Program-made: the position numbers and the translations under genes
The notes under the pieces: generated by a model
The model's input: the letters and a program-made list of their open reading frames with translations, nothing else
Database searches by the model: none
Told to the model about the DNA's origin: nothing
In this document: positions 1 through 8,104 of the stretch, piece after piece
Position numbering within the stretch: the stretch's first letter is position 1
Layout of the letters: every line of letters starts with the position of its first letter
NCBI GenBank assembly: GCA_021805485.1
Contig: JAJZFF010000555.1
Location: forward strand, 1 to 12,171
DNA: 12,171 nucleotides
Origin: Pseudomonadota bacterium
Lineage (GTDB): Bacteria > Pseudomonadota > Alphaproteobacteria > Acetobacterales > Acetobacteraceae
Reading direction: 5' to 3'

Positions 1-2013
<2,013 letters not shown>

Positions 2014-2017
2014 AGGG

Positions 2018-2042
2018 CCGGCGCTGTCACCTCGCCGGTTTT
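2018..2042 (+). terminator. Intrinsic terminator after ligA
   Basis: A perfect 6-bp GC stem (CCGGCG at 2018-2023, CGCCGG at 2033-2038) with a 9-base loop is followed at once by TTTT (2039-2042), and it begins four bases after the ligA stop. On the minus strand the same hairpin is not followed by a T run, so it should end ligA transcripts but is a weaker candidate for ending dksA transcripts coming the other way. Confidence 0.7.
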
Positions 2043-2053
2043 CAACGCATCCG

Positions 2054-2470
2054 TCAGTCGTCCCGCTGGATCCGCTCCTGCCGCTCGTGGCGTTCCTGTG
2101 CCTCGATCGACAATGTGGCGATCGGCCTTGCCATCAGCCGCTTCAGGCCGATCGGCTCGCCGGTTTCCTCGCAATAGCCGTAGGTGCCGTTTTCGATCCG
2201 GGCAAGCGCCTGGTCGATCTTGCCGATCAGCTTGCGGGCGCGGTCACGGGTGCGCAATTCGAGGGCCCGGTCGGTTTCGACGCTGGCCCGGTCGGTAATG
2301 TCGGGTTCGAGAATGCCGCCCTCGGACAGGCTGGCGAGGGTTCCATTGGCTTCCATCAGCAGGTCGTGCCGCCAGCGAAGCAGTTTCTGGCGGAAAAATT
2401 CGACCTGCATCGGATTCATGAACTCTTCATCCTCGCTTGGAGAATAGTCCGGTGCAAGAGTAATTAACAT
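2054..2470 (-). CDS. dksA: DksA-family RNA polymerase-binding transcription factor
   Basis: DksA enters the secondary channel of RNA polymerase and, with ppGpp, adjusts transcription during starvation. The 138-residue product has the family N-terminus (PDYSPSEDEEFMNP, residues 7-20), a long coiled coil whose tip carries DITDRAS (57-63, matching E. coli D74 and A76), and a C-terminal globular domain. Of the four zinc cysteines in E. coli DksA only the first remains: the pattern is C100, T103, S121, A124. This resembles DksA proteins that work without zinc. The frame is open further upstream to 2620, but that extension has no DksA similarity. The ATG at 2470 has a GGAGGAA ribosome-binding site (2480-2486) nine bases away and gives the normal length, so I chose it. 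The gene lies downstream of fliX on the same strand, with a probable promoter of its own. Confidence 0.93.
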   Translation of the reverse strand: MLITLAPDYSPSEDEEFMNPMQVEFFRQKLLRWRHDLLMEANGTLASLSEGGILEPDITDRASVETDRALELRTRDRARKLIGKIDQALARIENGTYGYCEETGEPIGLKRLMARPIATLSIEAQERHERQERIQRDD

Positions 2471-2495
2471 TAATGTCAGTTCCTCCAACGCACGA

Positions 2496-2520
2496 GCCTC
2501 TGATCCAGTCGATGAGAGGC
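2496..2520 (-). other. Stem-loop in the dksA leader
   Basis: Perfect 6-bp arms GCCTCT (2496-2501) and AGAGGC (2515-2520) enclose a 13-base loop, between the candidate dksA promoter and its ribosome-binding site. In the transcript the CCTC of one arm could instead pair with GAGG of the ribosome-binding site, so two competing folds are possible. There is no U run, so it is not a standard terminator. A regulatory role is a guess. Confidence 0.3.
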
Positions 2521-2533
2521 CGCAGGTGGGCGG

Positions 2534-2562
2534 CTTATAGCCGTGCGGCAACCGGACGCCAA
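2534..2562 (-). promoter_or_regulatory. Candidate sigma70-type promoter for dksA
   Basis: Reading the minus strand, TTGGCG (2562-2557) is separated by exactly 17 bases from TATAAG (2539-2534). Transcription would start near 2527, giving a leader of roughly 57 bases before the dksA ATG at 2470. The -10 sits inside a small dyad (CGGCT-TAT-AGCCG, 2531-2543). Spacing and position are good, but alphaproteobacterial promoters are loose and this is a pattern match only. Confidence 0.45.
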
Positions 2563-2591
2563 GGCCACGAAGGGAGCAATTCACCGTATGG

Positions 2592-2987
2592 TCACAACGT
2601 TTCGTAACGGGCGAGTTCAACCCTTGCGCGCAGCCTGATGGCGCCGATGACGGCCTGGAGCGCCGGATCCGCGGGATGGGGCATCCCCTCGATGGTTTGC
2701 CGCAGGGCGTCGAGATCCGGTCGGGCGCCGCCGAGCAGCGCGGCCTGGAGGGCGGCGAGCGATCCCAGCGTCTGTTCGCCGGCCCTGTGCGCGGCGCGGT
2801 CGCGTCGGACCGGTCCGCCCTCGTCCTGCAGGCTGATCAGCCCGGCGATGTCCACCGGCGCGACCGGAGCAGCGGCCTGCTGGATCTGGGTCATGATCGT
2901 GAAGCTGCTGCCCGCAGCGGCGGGAGCGGTCCTGCCGCCGCTGTCGCCGACCGGCCCGCTGCCGCGCAGTCCTGAAACTCTCGTCAT
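2592..2987 (-). CDS. fliX: Flagellar assembly regulator FliX
   Basis: In Caulobacter, FliX couples early flagellar assembly (notably the P-ring) to activation of late flagellar genes through FlbD. This 131-residue protein has the family layout: a glycine- and alanine-rich N-terminus (residues 5-45), a middle region with basic residues (RRDRAAHRAG, 61-70) leading into a helix (LGSLAALQAALLGG, 74-87), and a C-terminal helix DPALQAVIGAIRLRARVELA (108-127), the most recognisable part. There is no signal peptide or membrane segment. The ATG at 2987 is preceded by GGAGAG at good spacing. The gene is divergent from flgI, the same arrangement as in Caulobacter, which supports the call. No flbD is visible here, so the partner would be encoded elsewhere. 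The name rests on C-terminal similarity, length and position. Confidence 0.82.
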   Translation of the reverse strand: MTRVSGLRGSGPVGDSGGRTAPAAAGSSFTIMTQIQQAAAPVAPVDIAGLISLQDEGGPVRRDRAAHRAGEQTLGSLAALQAALLGGARPDLDALRQTIEGMPHPADPALQAVIGAIRLRARVELARYETL

Positions 2988-3052
2988 TCAACTCTCCATC
3001 CGAAGCCGGCTCGGCGGGCCGGCGCCGCTGCCCCACAAAATTTCTGATAGCT

Positions 3053-3072
3053 GCAAATTGTTAACTTTTTGC
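3053..3072. promoter_or_regulatory. Palindrome in the fliX/flgI divergent promoter region
   Basis: The 20-bp element GCAAA-TT-GTTAAC-TT-TTTGC is symmetric at 16 of 20 positions, with its axis between 3062 and 3063. It lies 65 bases from the fliX start and 40 bases from the flgI start, in the only AT-rich part of the 125-bp gap, so one bound dimer could control both genes. GTTAAC contains a TTAA half-site as used by CtrA, but no second TTAA is found at the 7-base spacing in either direction. No sigma54 -24/-12 pair is visible nearby. The binding protein is unknown. Confidence 0.45.
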
Positions 3073-3112
3073 TGCGAAAATCCTGTCCAGTGACCAAAAT
3101 GATCGCGCCAGG

Positions 3113-4267
3113 ATGACCCGAAATTTCTTTGCAATCTGCTGCCGCGGCCAGCATCGCTGGCGGGCCGTTCTTCTCATCGCCTGGGCGGCGGCCTGCATTC
3201 TGATTCAGTGCATGCGGCCGGCGTTCGCCCAAGTCCGGATCAAGGACATCACCGACATACAGGGCATACGCGACAACCAGCTGATCGGCTATGGTCTCGT
3301 CGTCGGTCTGAAAGGCACCGGCGACTCGCTGAACAACTCGGTCTTCACGCGTCAGTCGCTCATCGGCATGCTCGAACGGCTTGGCGTGAACACGCAGAGC
3401 CAGGCGCAGAACCTGCAGACCAAGGATATCGCCGCCGTCATGGTCACGGCGAACCTGCCGGCCTTCGTCCATAGTGGCGAGACCATCGACGTCACGGTGT
3501 CGGCGATGGGCGACGCGACGGATCTGACCGGCGGCACCTTGCTGGTGACCCCGCTGCTCGGCGCCGATGGCCGGGTCTATGCCGTCGCCCAGGGCTCTCT
3601 GGTCACCGGCGCCATCCAGGCCACGGGGGCGAACGCATCATTCACGCAGGGCGTCCCGACGGTCGGCCGGATCACCAACGGTGCCATCGTCGAGCGTTCG
3701 GTCACCTTCAAGCTGGCGTCCGAGAAGACGCCGAAACTCGAGCTTCGCAACCCCGATTTCACGACCGCGATGCGCATTTCGCGTGTCATCGATGAGCGTC
3801 TTGGTCCGGGGATCGCAACGGTCAACGATCCGCGCACGATCACCCTCGATCTCAAGGGGCGCAATGTTGTCAGCGATCTGGCCGAGATCGAGGATCTGCG
3901 TGTTCAGCCGTCGACGCCGGCGGTCGTCGTCGTCGACGAGGCGACCGGCACCATCGTGATGGGTGCGAATGTGCGGATCAGCACCGTCGCCATCGACGAG
4001 GGGAATATCACCGTCACGGTGAAGAATACCCCGGTTGTCAGCCAGCCCAATCCGCTCGCCGGCGGCACCACGGTCTCGACATCGCAGACTTCGATTTCCG
4101 TGAAGAAGGACAGGGGAAAAAAGATGGATATCGTGCATGGCAACATCAGCCTGCAGCAACTGGTCTCGAGCCTGAATTCGCTGGGCGTCGCGCCGCACGA
4201 CATGATCAGCATCCTCCAGGCGATCAAGGCAGCCGGCGCCCTGCAGGCGCGGCTCGTCGTGCAATGA
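3113..4267 (+). CDS. flgI: Flagellar P-ring protein FlgI
   Basis: FlgI is exported by Sec to the periplasm and assembles around the distal rod as the P ring, the bushing of the flagellar basal body in peptidoglycan. The 384-residue precursor has a long signal peptide: a basic N-terminus of about 17 residues, a hydrophobic core (AVLLIAWAAACILI) and a likely cleavage site at AFA/QV after residue 39. The mature part is about 345 residues, the normal FlgI length, and opens with the family sequence RIKDITDIQGIRDNQLIGYG followed by LVVGLKGTGD. The C-terminus, which includes LQQLVSSLNSLGVAPHDMIS, is also typical. ATG 3113 has only a weak AGG just before it; the next in-frame ATG (about residue 34) would destroy the signal peptide, so 3113 is kept. 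It is the first gene of a tight three-gene flagellar operon and overlaps flgJ by ATGA. Confidence 0.96.
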   Translation: MTRNFFAICCRGQHRWRAVLLIAWAAACILIQCMRPAFAQVRIKDITDIQGIRDNQLIGYGLVVGLKGTGDSLNNSVFTRQSLIGMLERLGVNTQSQAQNLQTKDIAAVMVTANLPAFVHSGETIDVTVSAMGDATDLTGGTLLVTPLLGADGRVYAVAQGSLVTGAIQATGANASFTQGVPTVGRITNGAIVERSVTFKLASEKTPKLELRNPDFTTAMRISRVIDERLGPGIATVNDPRTITLDLKGRNVVSDLAEIEDLRVQPSTPAVVVVDEATGTIVMGANVRISTVAIDEGNITVTVKNTPVVSQPNPLAGGTTVSTSQTSISVKKDRGKKMDIVHGNISLQQLVSSLNSLGVAPHDMISILQAIKAAGALQARLVVQ

Positions 4268-4677
4268 CCGTAGGCTCCGTGTCCGGCCTGCCGCTCGGCG
4301 CTGCGCTCGATCAGCTGACCAAGCCGCAGGCCGCGCCGCTGCCCCGGGCCGGCCAGTCACCTCAAGGCAGTGCCGAAATCGTGAAGGCCGCCCATCATTT
4401 CGAGGCCATGGCGATCGCCCAGCTGCTCAAGCCGATGTTTTCCTCCGCCGGCTCGGCGCAGGCGCCTTTCGGCGGCGGCACGGTCGAGAAGTCGTTCCGG
4501 CCCTTCTTCATCGACGCAATCGCGAAGTCGATCGAGGCGCGGGGCGGCCTCGGCCTCGCGCCGATGATCGAACGCGCGCTCGAGGCCGAACAGCACAAGA
4601 CGAAAATGCCGTCTGCCGCAACCTCGCACGACGCTGCGTCTCCCGCGTCCACCTCATCGACAGGATCAGGTTCATGA
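4264..4677 (+). CDS. flgJ: Rod-binding protein, FlgJ N-terminal domain type
   Basis: This 137-residue protein matches the rod-binding (scaffold) domain of FlgJ, which caps the growing flagellar rod in the periplasm. The core is HFEAMAIAQLLKPMF (about residues 45-59), followed by FGGGTVEKSFRPFFIDAIAKS and a glycine-leucine segment (GGLGLAPMIE) ending the domain near residue 107; the rest is a low-complexity Ala/Ser/Thr tail. The C-terminal glucosaminidase domain of enterobacterial FlgJ is absent, which is usual in alphaproteobacteria, where a separate lytic enzyme opens the cell wall; none is encoded in this window. There is no Sec signal peptide, as expected for a substrate of the flagellar export apparatus. 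The start overlaps the flgI stop (ATGA) without its own clear ribosome-binding site, suggesting translational coupling. Confidence 0.88.
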   Translation: MTVGSVSGLPLGAALDQLTKPQAAPLPRAGQSPQGSAEIVKAAHHFEAMAIAQLLKPMFSSAGSAQAPFGGGTVEKSFRPFFIDAIAKSIEARGGLGLAPMIERALEAEQHKTKMPSAATSHDAASPASTSSTGSGS

Positions 4678-5081
4678 ACAACGACACATCACCGGCTGGC
4701 ACAATCGAGGCCGCAGAGGCGCTGGCCGCGATCCTGGAAGAGGAAAACCGTGGCCTCTCGACTCAGGATTTTGCCGTCAGCGCGACGCTTGCGGAGGCCA
4801 AGCGCGCGGCGGTCGGCTGCCTGGAGGCTGCCCTCGAACTCGGCATCGCCGGGGCGTCGCGTGATCGTCGGCGGATCGAGGCGGTGCAGCGCCGCCTCGA
4901 CGCGGCGTCGGATGCCAACGGGAAATTGCTGCGCCAGGCGATCGAGACGCAGCAACGCGTGGTCCAGACGGTCATGCAGGCGCTCGATAACAGCCGCGCG
5001 GCCGGTGAGCCGTCGCAGCCCTACGGGCAGGATGGCGCGGCGCGGACGACCGCTCCCGTCGCGTTCGTCCTGCGGGCCTGA
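4674..5081 (+). CDS. Probable FlgN-like flagellar export chaperone
   Basis: A 135-residue, mostly helical soluble protein. It has the two-helix look of FlgN, the cytoplasmic chaperone of hook-filament junction proteins: a first helix with acidic residues (EALAAILEEENRGLSTQD, about 15-32), a long central helix with charged and leucine residues, and a second part starting DANGKLLRQAIETQQRVVQ (80-98), in the place of the Asn-rich segment of FlgN. The last 25 residues are low in structure. It overlaps flgJ by ATGA and has AGGATCAGG just upstream of its ATG, so it is the third gene of the flgI operon. Caulobacter also has a small flagellar gene (flbY) after flgI-flgJ; from memory this may be its counterpart. 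The role rests on position and weak similarity, so no symbol is given. Confidence 0.6.
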   Translation: MNNDTSPAGTIEAAEALAAILEEENRGLSTQDFAVSATLAEAKRAAVGCLEAALELGIAGASRDRRRIEAVQRRLDAASDANGKLLRQAIETQQRVVQTVMQALDNSRAAGEPSQPYGQDGAARTTAPVAFVLRA

Positions 5082-5089
5082 CCTCTCCG

Positions 5090-5109
5090 CCGATCTCTGG
5101 CCAGATCGG
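5090..5109 (+). other. Stem-loop after the flgI-flgJ-flgN-like operon
   Basis: Perfect 7-bp arms CCGATCT (5090-5096) and AGATCGG (5103-5109) with a 6-base loop start eight bases after the stop of the FlgN-like gene. No T run follows, so it is not a standard terminator; it may partly block or process the transcript before the glycosyltransferase gene. Confidence 0.4.
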
Positions 5110-5132
5110 GGTGCTTGTGGCATCCGGGACGA

Positions 5133-6146
5133 ATGAAGCTGGTGCTGATCACAGAGGCCCCATTCGAATCCGTGACGGGCGCATCGTTCTATCATCGTCG
5201 CCTGCTTGCCGCCTGGGGGGAGCTGGGGGGTAGTTCGGAGGTTCTGGCGCTGGATGCGCCGGTCTCATCCTCATTCGCCGACCGGGTGGATGCCGGCGCG
5301 CTCGTGCTTGTGGAAGGTGCGGCTTTCGAATTTGCGCGCGACGCGATCCCGGCGCTGCAGGCGCGCGGGGCGATTGCCCTCATCCATCATCCGACGGCCC
5401 TGGAGCCGGGCACGCCGGAGAACCGGCGGCTGGCGCTCAAGGCGTTCGAGCGGCAGGTCCTGCCCGGTTTCAGCCGCGTCATCGCCGCGAGCGAGCCGAT
5501 CGCCGACAGGCTGTCAGCCGAGTTCGGCGTCATCCGCGAACGGATCACGGTGCTGGTCCCCGGAACCGACCGCTATCCCTGCCGGACTTTGAGTCCGGTT
5601 CCGCCCGACGGCAGCCCCTGCACGCTGCTGGCCCTCGGAACCCTGACATACCGCAAGGGGCACGACATTCTGCTCCGCGCGCTTGCAACGCTGCACGACC
5701 TGGACTGGCGGCTGGTCCTGGCGGGCGAGCCGCGCGATCCGGATTATGCCGCGGGGCTCGACCGTCTTTCCATCGACCTCGGCATTGCCGGGCGCGTCGA
5801 GCGGTGCGGGGCACTGACGGGCGGAGCGCTCGATGATGCGTGGTCGGAGGCGGACATGTTCGCGCTGGCGACGCGCTTCGAGGGATTCGGCATGGCGATC
5901 GCCGAGGCAATGGCGCGCGGTCTGCCGGTGGCCATCTGCGATGGCGGGGCGGCCGGCCAGCTGGTGCCCACCGGTGCCGGGATCGTGGCTCCGGTCGATG
6001 ACGTCGCCCAGCTCGGCAAGGCGCTGCGCCGCCTGGTCTTCAGCCCCGCGCTGAGAGCGCAGATGGGCGCCATTGCCTGGAAACACGCAAGCGGCCTGCC
6101 GAACTGGCCTGACCAGGTAAGGGCTCTGCGGTCGCTCGCCGGCTGA
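5133..6146 (+). CDS. GT4-family glycosyltransferase
   Basis: A 337-residue retaining glycosyltransferase with two Rossmann-like domains (GT-B fold). The C-terminal domain carries the GT4 signatures: LALGTLTYRKGHDILLRAL (166-184, with R174 and K175 in the nucleotide-sugar phosphate position), the EX7E motif E250-E258 inside RFEGFGMAIAEAMARGLPV, and the end of the donor pocket (GAGIVAPVDD). The N-terminal acceptor domain (MKLVLITEAPFESVTGASFY) is less conserved, so the substrate cannot be read. There is no signal peptide; it should act on the cytoplasmic side of the membrane. The frame can be extended to a TTG at 5115, but ATG 5133, which starts the typical MKLVLITE strand, is preferred. It follows the flagellar genes by 51 bp on the same strand, so flagellin or cell-surface glycosylation is possible, but envelope polysaccharide synthesis is equally likely. 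Confidence 0.85.
   Translation: MKLVLITEAPFESVTGASFYHRRLLAAWGELGGSSEVLALDAPVSSSFADRVDAGALVLVEGAAFEFARDAIPALQARGAIALIHHPTALEPGTPENRRLALKAFERQVLPGFSRVIAASEPIADRLSAEFGVIRERITVLVPGTDRYPCRTLSPVPPDGSPCTLLALGTLTYRKGHDILLRALATLHDLDWRLVLAGEPRDPDYAAGLDRLSIDLGIAGRVERCGALTGGALDDAWSEADMFALATRFEGFGMAIAEAMARGLPVAICDGGAAGQLVPTGAGIVAPVDDVAQLGKALRRLVFSPALRAQMGAIAWKHASGLPNWPDQVRALRSLAG
5582..5598. repeat. Perfect inverted repeat inside the glycosyltransferase gene
   Basis: CCGGACT-TTG-AGTCCGG is a 7-bp perfect hairpin with a 3-base loop. It falls in the codons joining the two domains of the glycosyltransferase, a poorly conserved linker, and includes a GAGTC (GANTC) site at 5591-5595. It may simply be tolerated there. 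Confidence 0.4.
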
Positions 6147-6162
6147 GGCCGGGACAATTGGG

Positions 6163-7935
6163 TCAGGCCAAGCCTTGCGGCGGCATTTCCGCGCGAGTGT
6201 GGGCCACGCGAGTGTGGGCCAGCAGCTGGCCGACCTGCGTGTGAAGGCAGCCGAACGAGAAGGGCTTTCGCAGTATCGCGGTGGGTGCGCCGTCGAACGG
6301 CGGGCCGGACGATGTGGTTTCGTCCAGCCCCGTCACGAAAAGAAGGGGCAGTTCAGGGCGGTCGGCGCGCGCGGCGAGGGCCAGTTGCCGTCCGTTCATG
6401 GCGCCGGGCAGCCCGATATCGGCGATCAGCAGATCGATACCCGGCTCCGCGCGAAGGATCGAGAGGGCGGCTTCCGCATCCGCGGCCATCCGCACGGAAA
6501 ATCCCTGTTCGCGGAGCATGTCGGCGAGCAGCGTGCGCAGAGCCGGCTCGTCGTCGACGATGAGGATCAGGCCGGAGGTTTCGTGCCATCGCATGTCGGG
6601 CGTCGGCGCCGGAGCGTTTGACGGTTCTGCGGCGTTCGGTTGCTGGTTGCAGGGAATGAACAGGCTGATCCTCGTGCCCTGGCCGGCCTCGCTGGCAATT
6701 TCGATGTGCCCGCCGGACTGCTTGATGAAACCATATACCATCGACAGGCCAAGGCCGGTGCCCTGGCCTGTGGGCTTGGTGGTGAAGAACGGCTCGAAGA
6801 CGCGGGCCTTGACGTCCTCGGACATGCCGCAGCCGGTATCCGTGATGGCCATCCGGACATAATCGCCTTCCGTGTGCGTCTGGCCGCGGGCGGGTGCCGC
6901 CAGTGTGGCATTGCTGGCCTCGATCGTGAGCCTGCCGCCGTCCGGCATCGCGTCGCGCGCGTTGATGGCGAGGTTGAGAAGCGCGTTCTCGAGCTGGTTG
7001 CGATCGCAGAAGCCGGCGCGGAGATCGGGCGGGTAGAGCGTTTGCACCTCGATGGCCGGCCCCACGGTGCGGTCGATCAGTTCATGCAGGTCGTCGAGCA
7101 GCGTCGCCACCGAGATGGCGGCGGGCGCCAGGGCCTGCCGGCGCGCGAAGGTCAGCAGCCGCTGCGTCAGGCCGGCGGCCCGGCTTGCGGCGCTGCGCGC
7201 GCCATCCAGATAGGATCGCGCGGACACATGGTCGCCCTGTTCGATCCGTGTTGCCAGCATGTCGAGATTGCCGAGGATTCCGGTGAGAAGATTGTTGAAG
7301 TCGTGCGAAATGCCGCCGGTCAGCTGGCCGATCGCGTCCATTTTCATCGACTGGCGCAGCGCGGTCTCCACCTCCTCGCGCTCGCGGACCTGGCTCGTCG
7401 TTTCCGTCAGCGCGGCGTGCACCCCGTCGATCCGGCCGTCCGCATCCAGGATCGGCGTGTAGGACAGGCTGAGCCAGATCTGCTCGGGGCTGTCGCCACG
7501 GTCGGAAACCAGGCTGTAATCGTGCAGCACCACCGTCTCGCCCGCGTGGACACGGGCGAGGATATCGCGAATGAAACGCCTGAGCCGCGGGTTCGCCTGT
7601 GCCGCCGGCTGCCCGAGGCTGTCCGGATGATGCCGGCCAAGCAGCGCGGCGCAGGCGTCGTTGTAGATCAGAATGCCCTCGGGGCCCCACATTGTCGCGA
7701 TCGCGACGTCCGACCGGCAGATGAGCTGCACCGTCCGGCGCCGGATCGCCGACCAGGTATCGATCGGGCCGAGCGGTGTCGCGGCCCAGTCGAAACCGGC
7801 GATCATGGCGGATATCAGCGCTTCCGGCGCCCGATCGGTCGCACCGGCCTGCACCAGCGTCAGCGGATTCGAAGTCGCAGCCACCGTCGGTTTGTCTCCA
7901 GCCCGCGGCCGGGAACCGGCGTCCCGCGCGGTCAC
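6163..7935 (-). CDS. Soluble PAS hybrid sensor histidine kinase with receiver domain
   Basis: A 590-residue cytoplasmic hybrid kinase without membrane segments. Order: N-terminal PAS-like sensor region (about 45-185, containing FDWAATPLGPIDTW and WGPEGILIYNDACAALLG), a HisKA dimerisation helix with GGISHDFNNLLTGI (phosphorylated His H211), and an ATPase domain with N box NLAINARDAM (N325), G1 DTGCGM, F box FEPFFTTK and G2 GTGLGL (392-397). A C-terminal receiver domain follows, with D461/D462, phospho-acceptor D506, T535 and K557. All catalytic residues are present. The signal may be a small ligand or redox state, but nothing shows which. No separate response regulator lies beside it. The GTG at 7935 has no clear ribosome-binding site; a start at ATG 7806 (residue 44), just before the PAS region, is possible. 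It is convergent with the glycosyltransferase, with a 16-base gap and no terminator. Confidence 0.92.
   Translation of the reverse strand: MTARDAGSRPRAGDKPTVAATSNPLTLVQAGATDRAPEALISAMIAGFDWAATPLGPIDTWSAIRRRTVQLICRSDVAIATMWGPEGILIYNDACAALLGRHHPDSLGQPAAQANPRLRRFIRDILARVHAGETVVLHDYSLVSDRGDSPEQIWLSLSYTPILDADGRIDGVHAALTETTSQVREREEVETALRQSMKMDAIGQLTGGISHDFNNLLTGILGNLDMLATRIEQGDHVSARSYLDGARSAASRAAGLTQRLLTFARRQALAPAAISVATLLDDLHELIDRTVGPAIEVQTLYPPDLRAGFCDRNQLENALLNLAINARDAMPDGGRLTIEASNATLAAPARGQTHTEGDYVRMAITDTGCGMSEDVKARVFEPFFTTKPTGQGTGLGLSMVYGFIKQSGGHIEIASEAGQGTRISLFIPCNQQPNAAEPSNAPAPTPDMRWHETSGLILIVDDEPALRTLLADMLREQGFSVRMAADAEAALSILRAEPGIDLLIADIGLPGAMNGRQLALAARADRPELPLLFVTGLDETTSSGPPFDGAPTAILRKPFSFGCLHTQVGQLLAHTRVAHTRAEMPPQGLA
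6192..6221. repeat. 15-bp tandem duplication near the kinase 3' end
   Basis: Two identical adjacent 15-base copies (6192-6206 and 6207-6221) add five codons in frame, giving AHTRV-AHTRA just after the receiver domain. This looks like a recent slippage duplication in an unconstrained tail. Confidence 0.85.
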
Positions 7936-7949
7936 ATCATTGGCGTGGA

Positions 7950-7978
7950 GGGGCCGCCCACCGGCCTTTTTCGGCCCC
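7950..7978 (-). other. Inverted repeat in the kinase leader
   Basis: GGGGCCG (7950-7956) and CGGCCCC (7972-7978) form a perfect 7-bp GC stem around a 15-base loop that itself contains a GGCC able to pair internally. It begins 14 bases upstream of the GTG start of the kinase, where a ribosome-binding site would be expected, so it could limit translation or act as a weak attenuator. Confidence 0.4.
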
Positions 7979-8022
7979 GTTTCGTCAAAAAATTCAGCCT
8001 GAGCAGTCAGCCGATAAAATGA

Positions 8023-8094
8023 GATTCAGGTGAAATTTTGGCACGGACTCGATACATGTCCAAAAGATGAATGTATTGTTATGAAATTTGAATC
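8023..8094. promoter_or_regulatory. AT-rich kinase upstream region with three GANTC sites
   Basis: The gap between the VC0807-type gene and the kinase (7936-8104) should hold the kinase promoter. Its upstream half is clearly AT-rich compared with the rest of the window. Three GANTC sites occur here: GATTC (8023-8027), GACTC (8046-8050) and GAATC (8090-8094). The outer two lie in an imperfect inverted pair (AGATTCA...AAATTT against AAATTTGAATCT, 8084-8095). A second imperfect dyad, TTTTGG (8036-8041) with CCAAAA (8060-8065), lies between them. GANTC is the methylation site of CcrM in most alphaproteobacteria. I could not pick a convincing -35/-10 pair. Confidence 0.4.
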
Positions 8095-8104
8095 TAGGTA
8101 GGTC

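Noticed and set aside
2471..2620. 50-residue N-terminal extension of dksA
   Set aside because: It has no similarity to DksA, covers the probable promoter and leader stem-loop, overlaps the end of fliX, and the internal ATG has a strong ribosome-binding site.
3053..3075. CtrA box or sigma54 promoter between fliX and flgI
   Set aside because: Only one TTAA half-site is present at the required spacing on either strand, and no GG-N10-GC pair fits a -24/-12 promoter.
6640..8022. 460-codon plus-strand frame opposite the hybrid kinase
   Set aside because: The minus-strand kinase has every conserved motif intact; the plus-strand frame shows no recognisable domain and is a high-GC shadow.
8036..8065. 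Terminator of the peptidase-VC0807 operon
   Set aside because: The TTTTGG/CCAAAA dyad is AT-rich with a long, poorly paired middle and lacks a GC stem followed by a clean T run.
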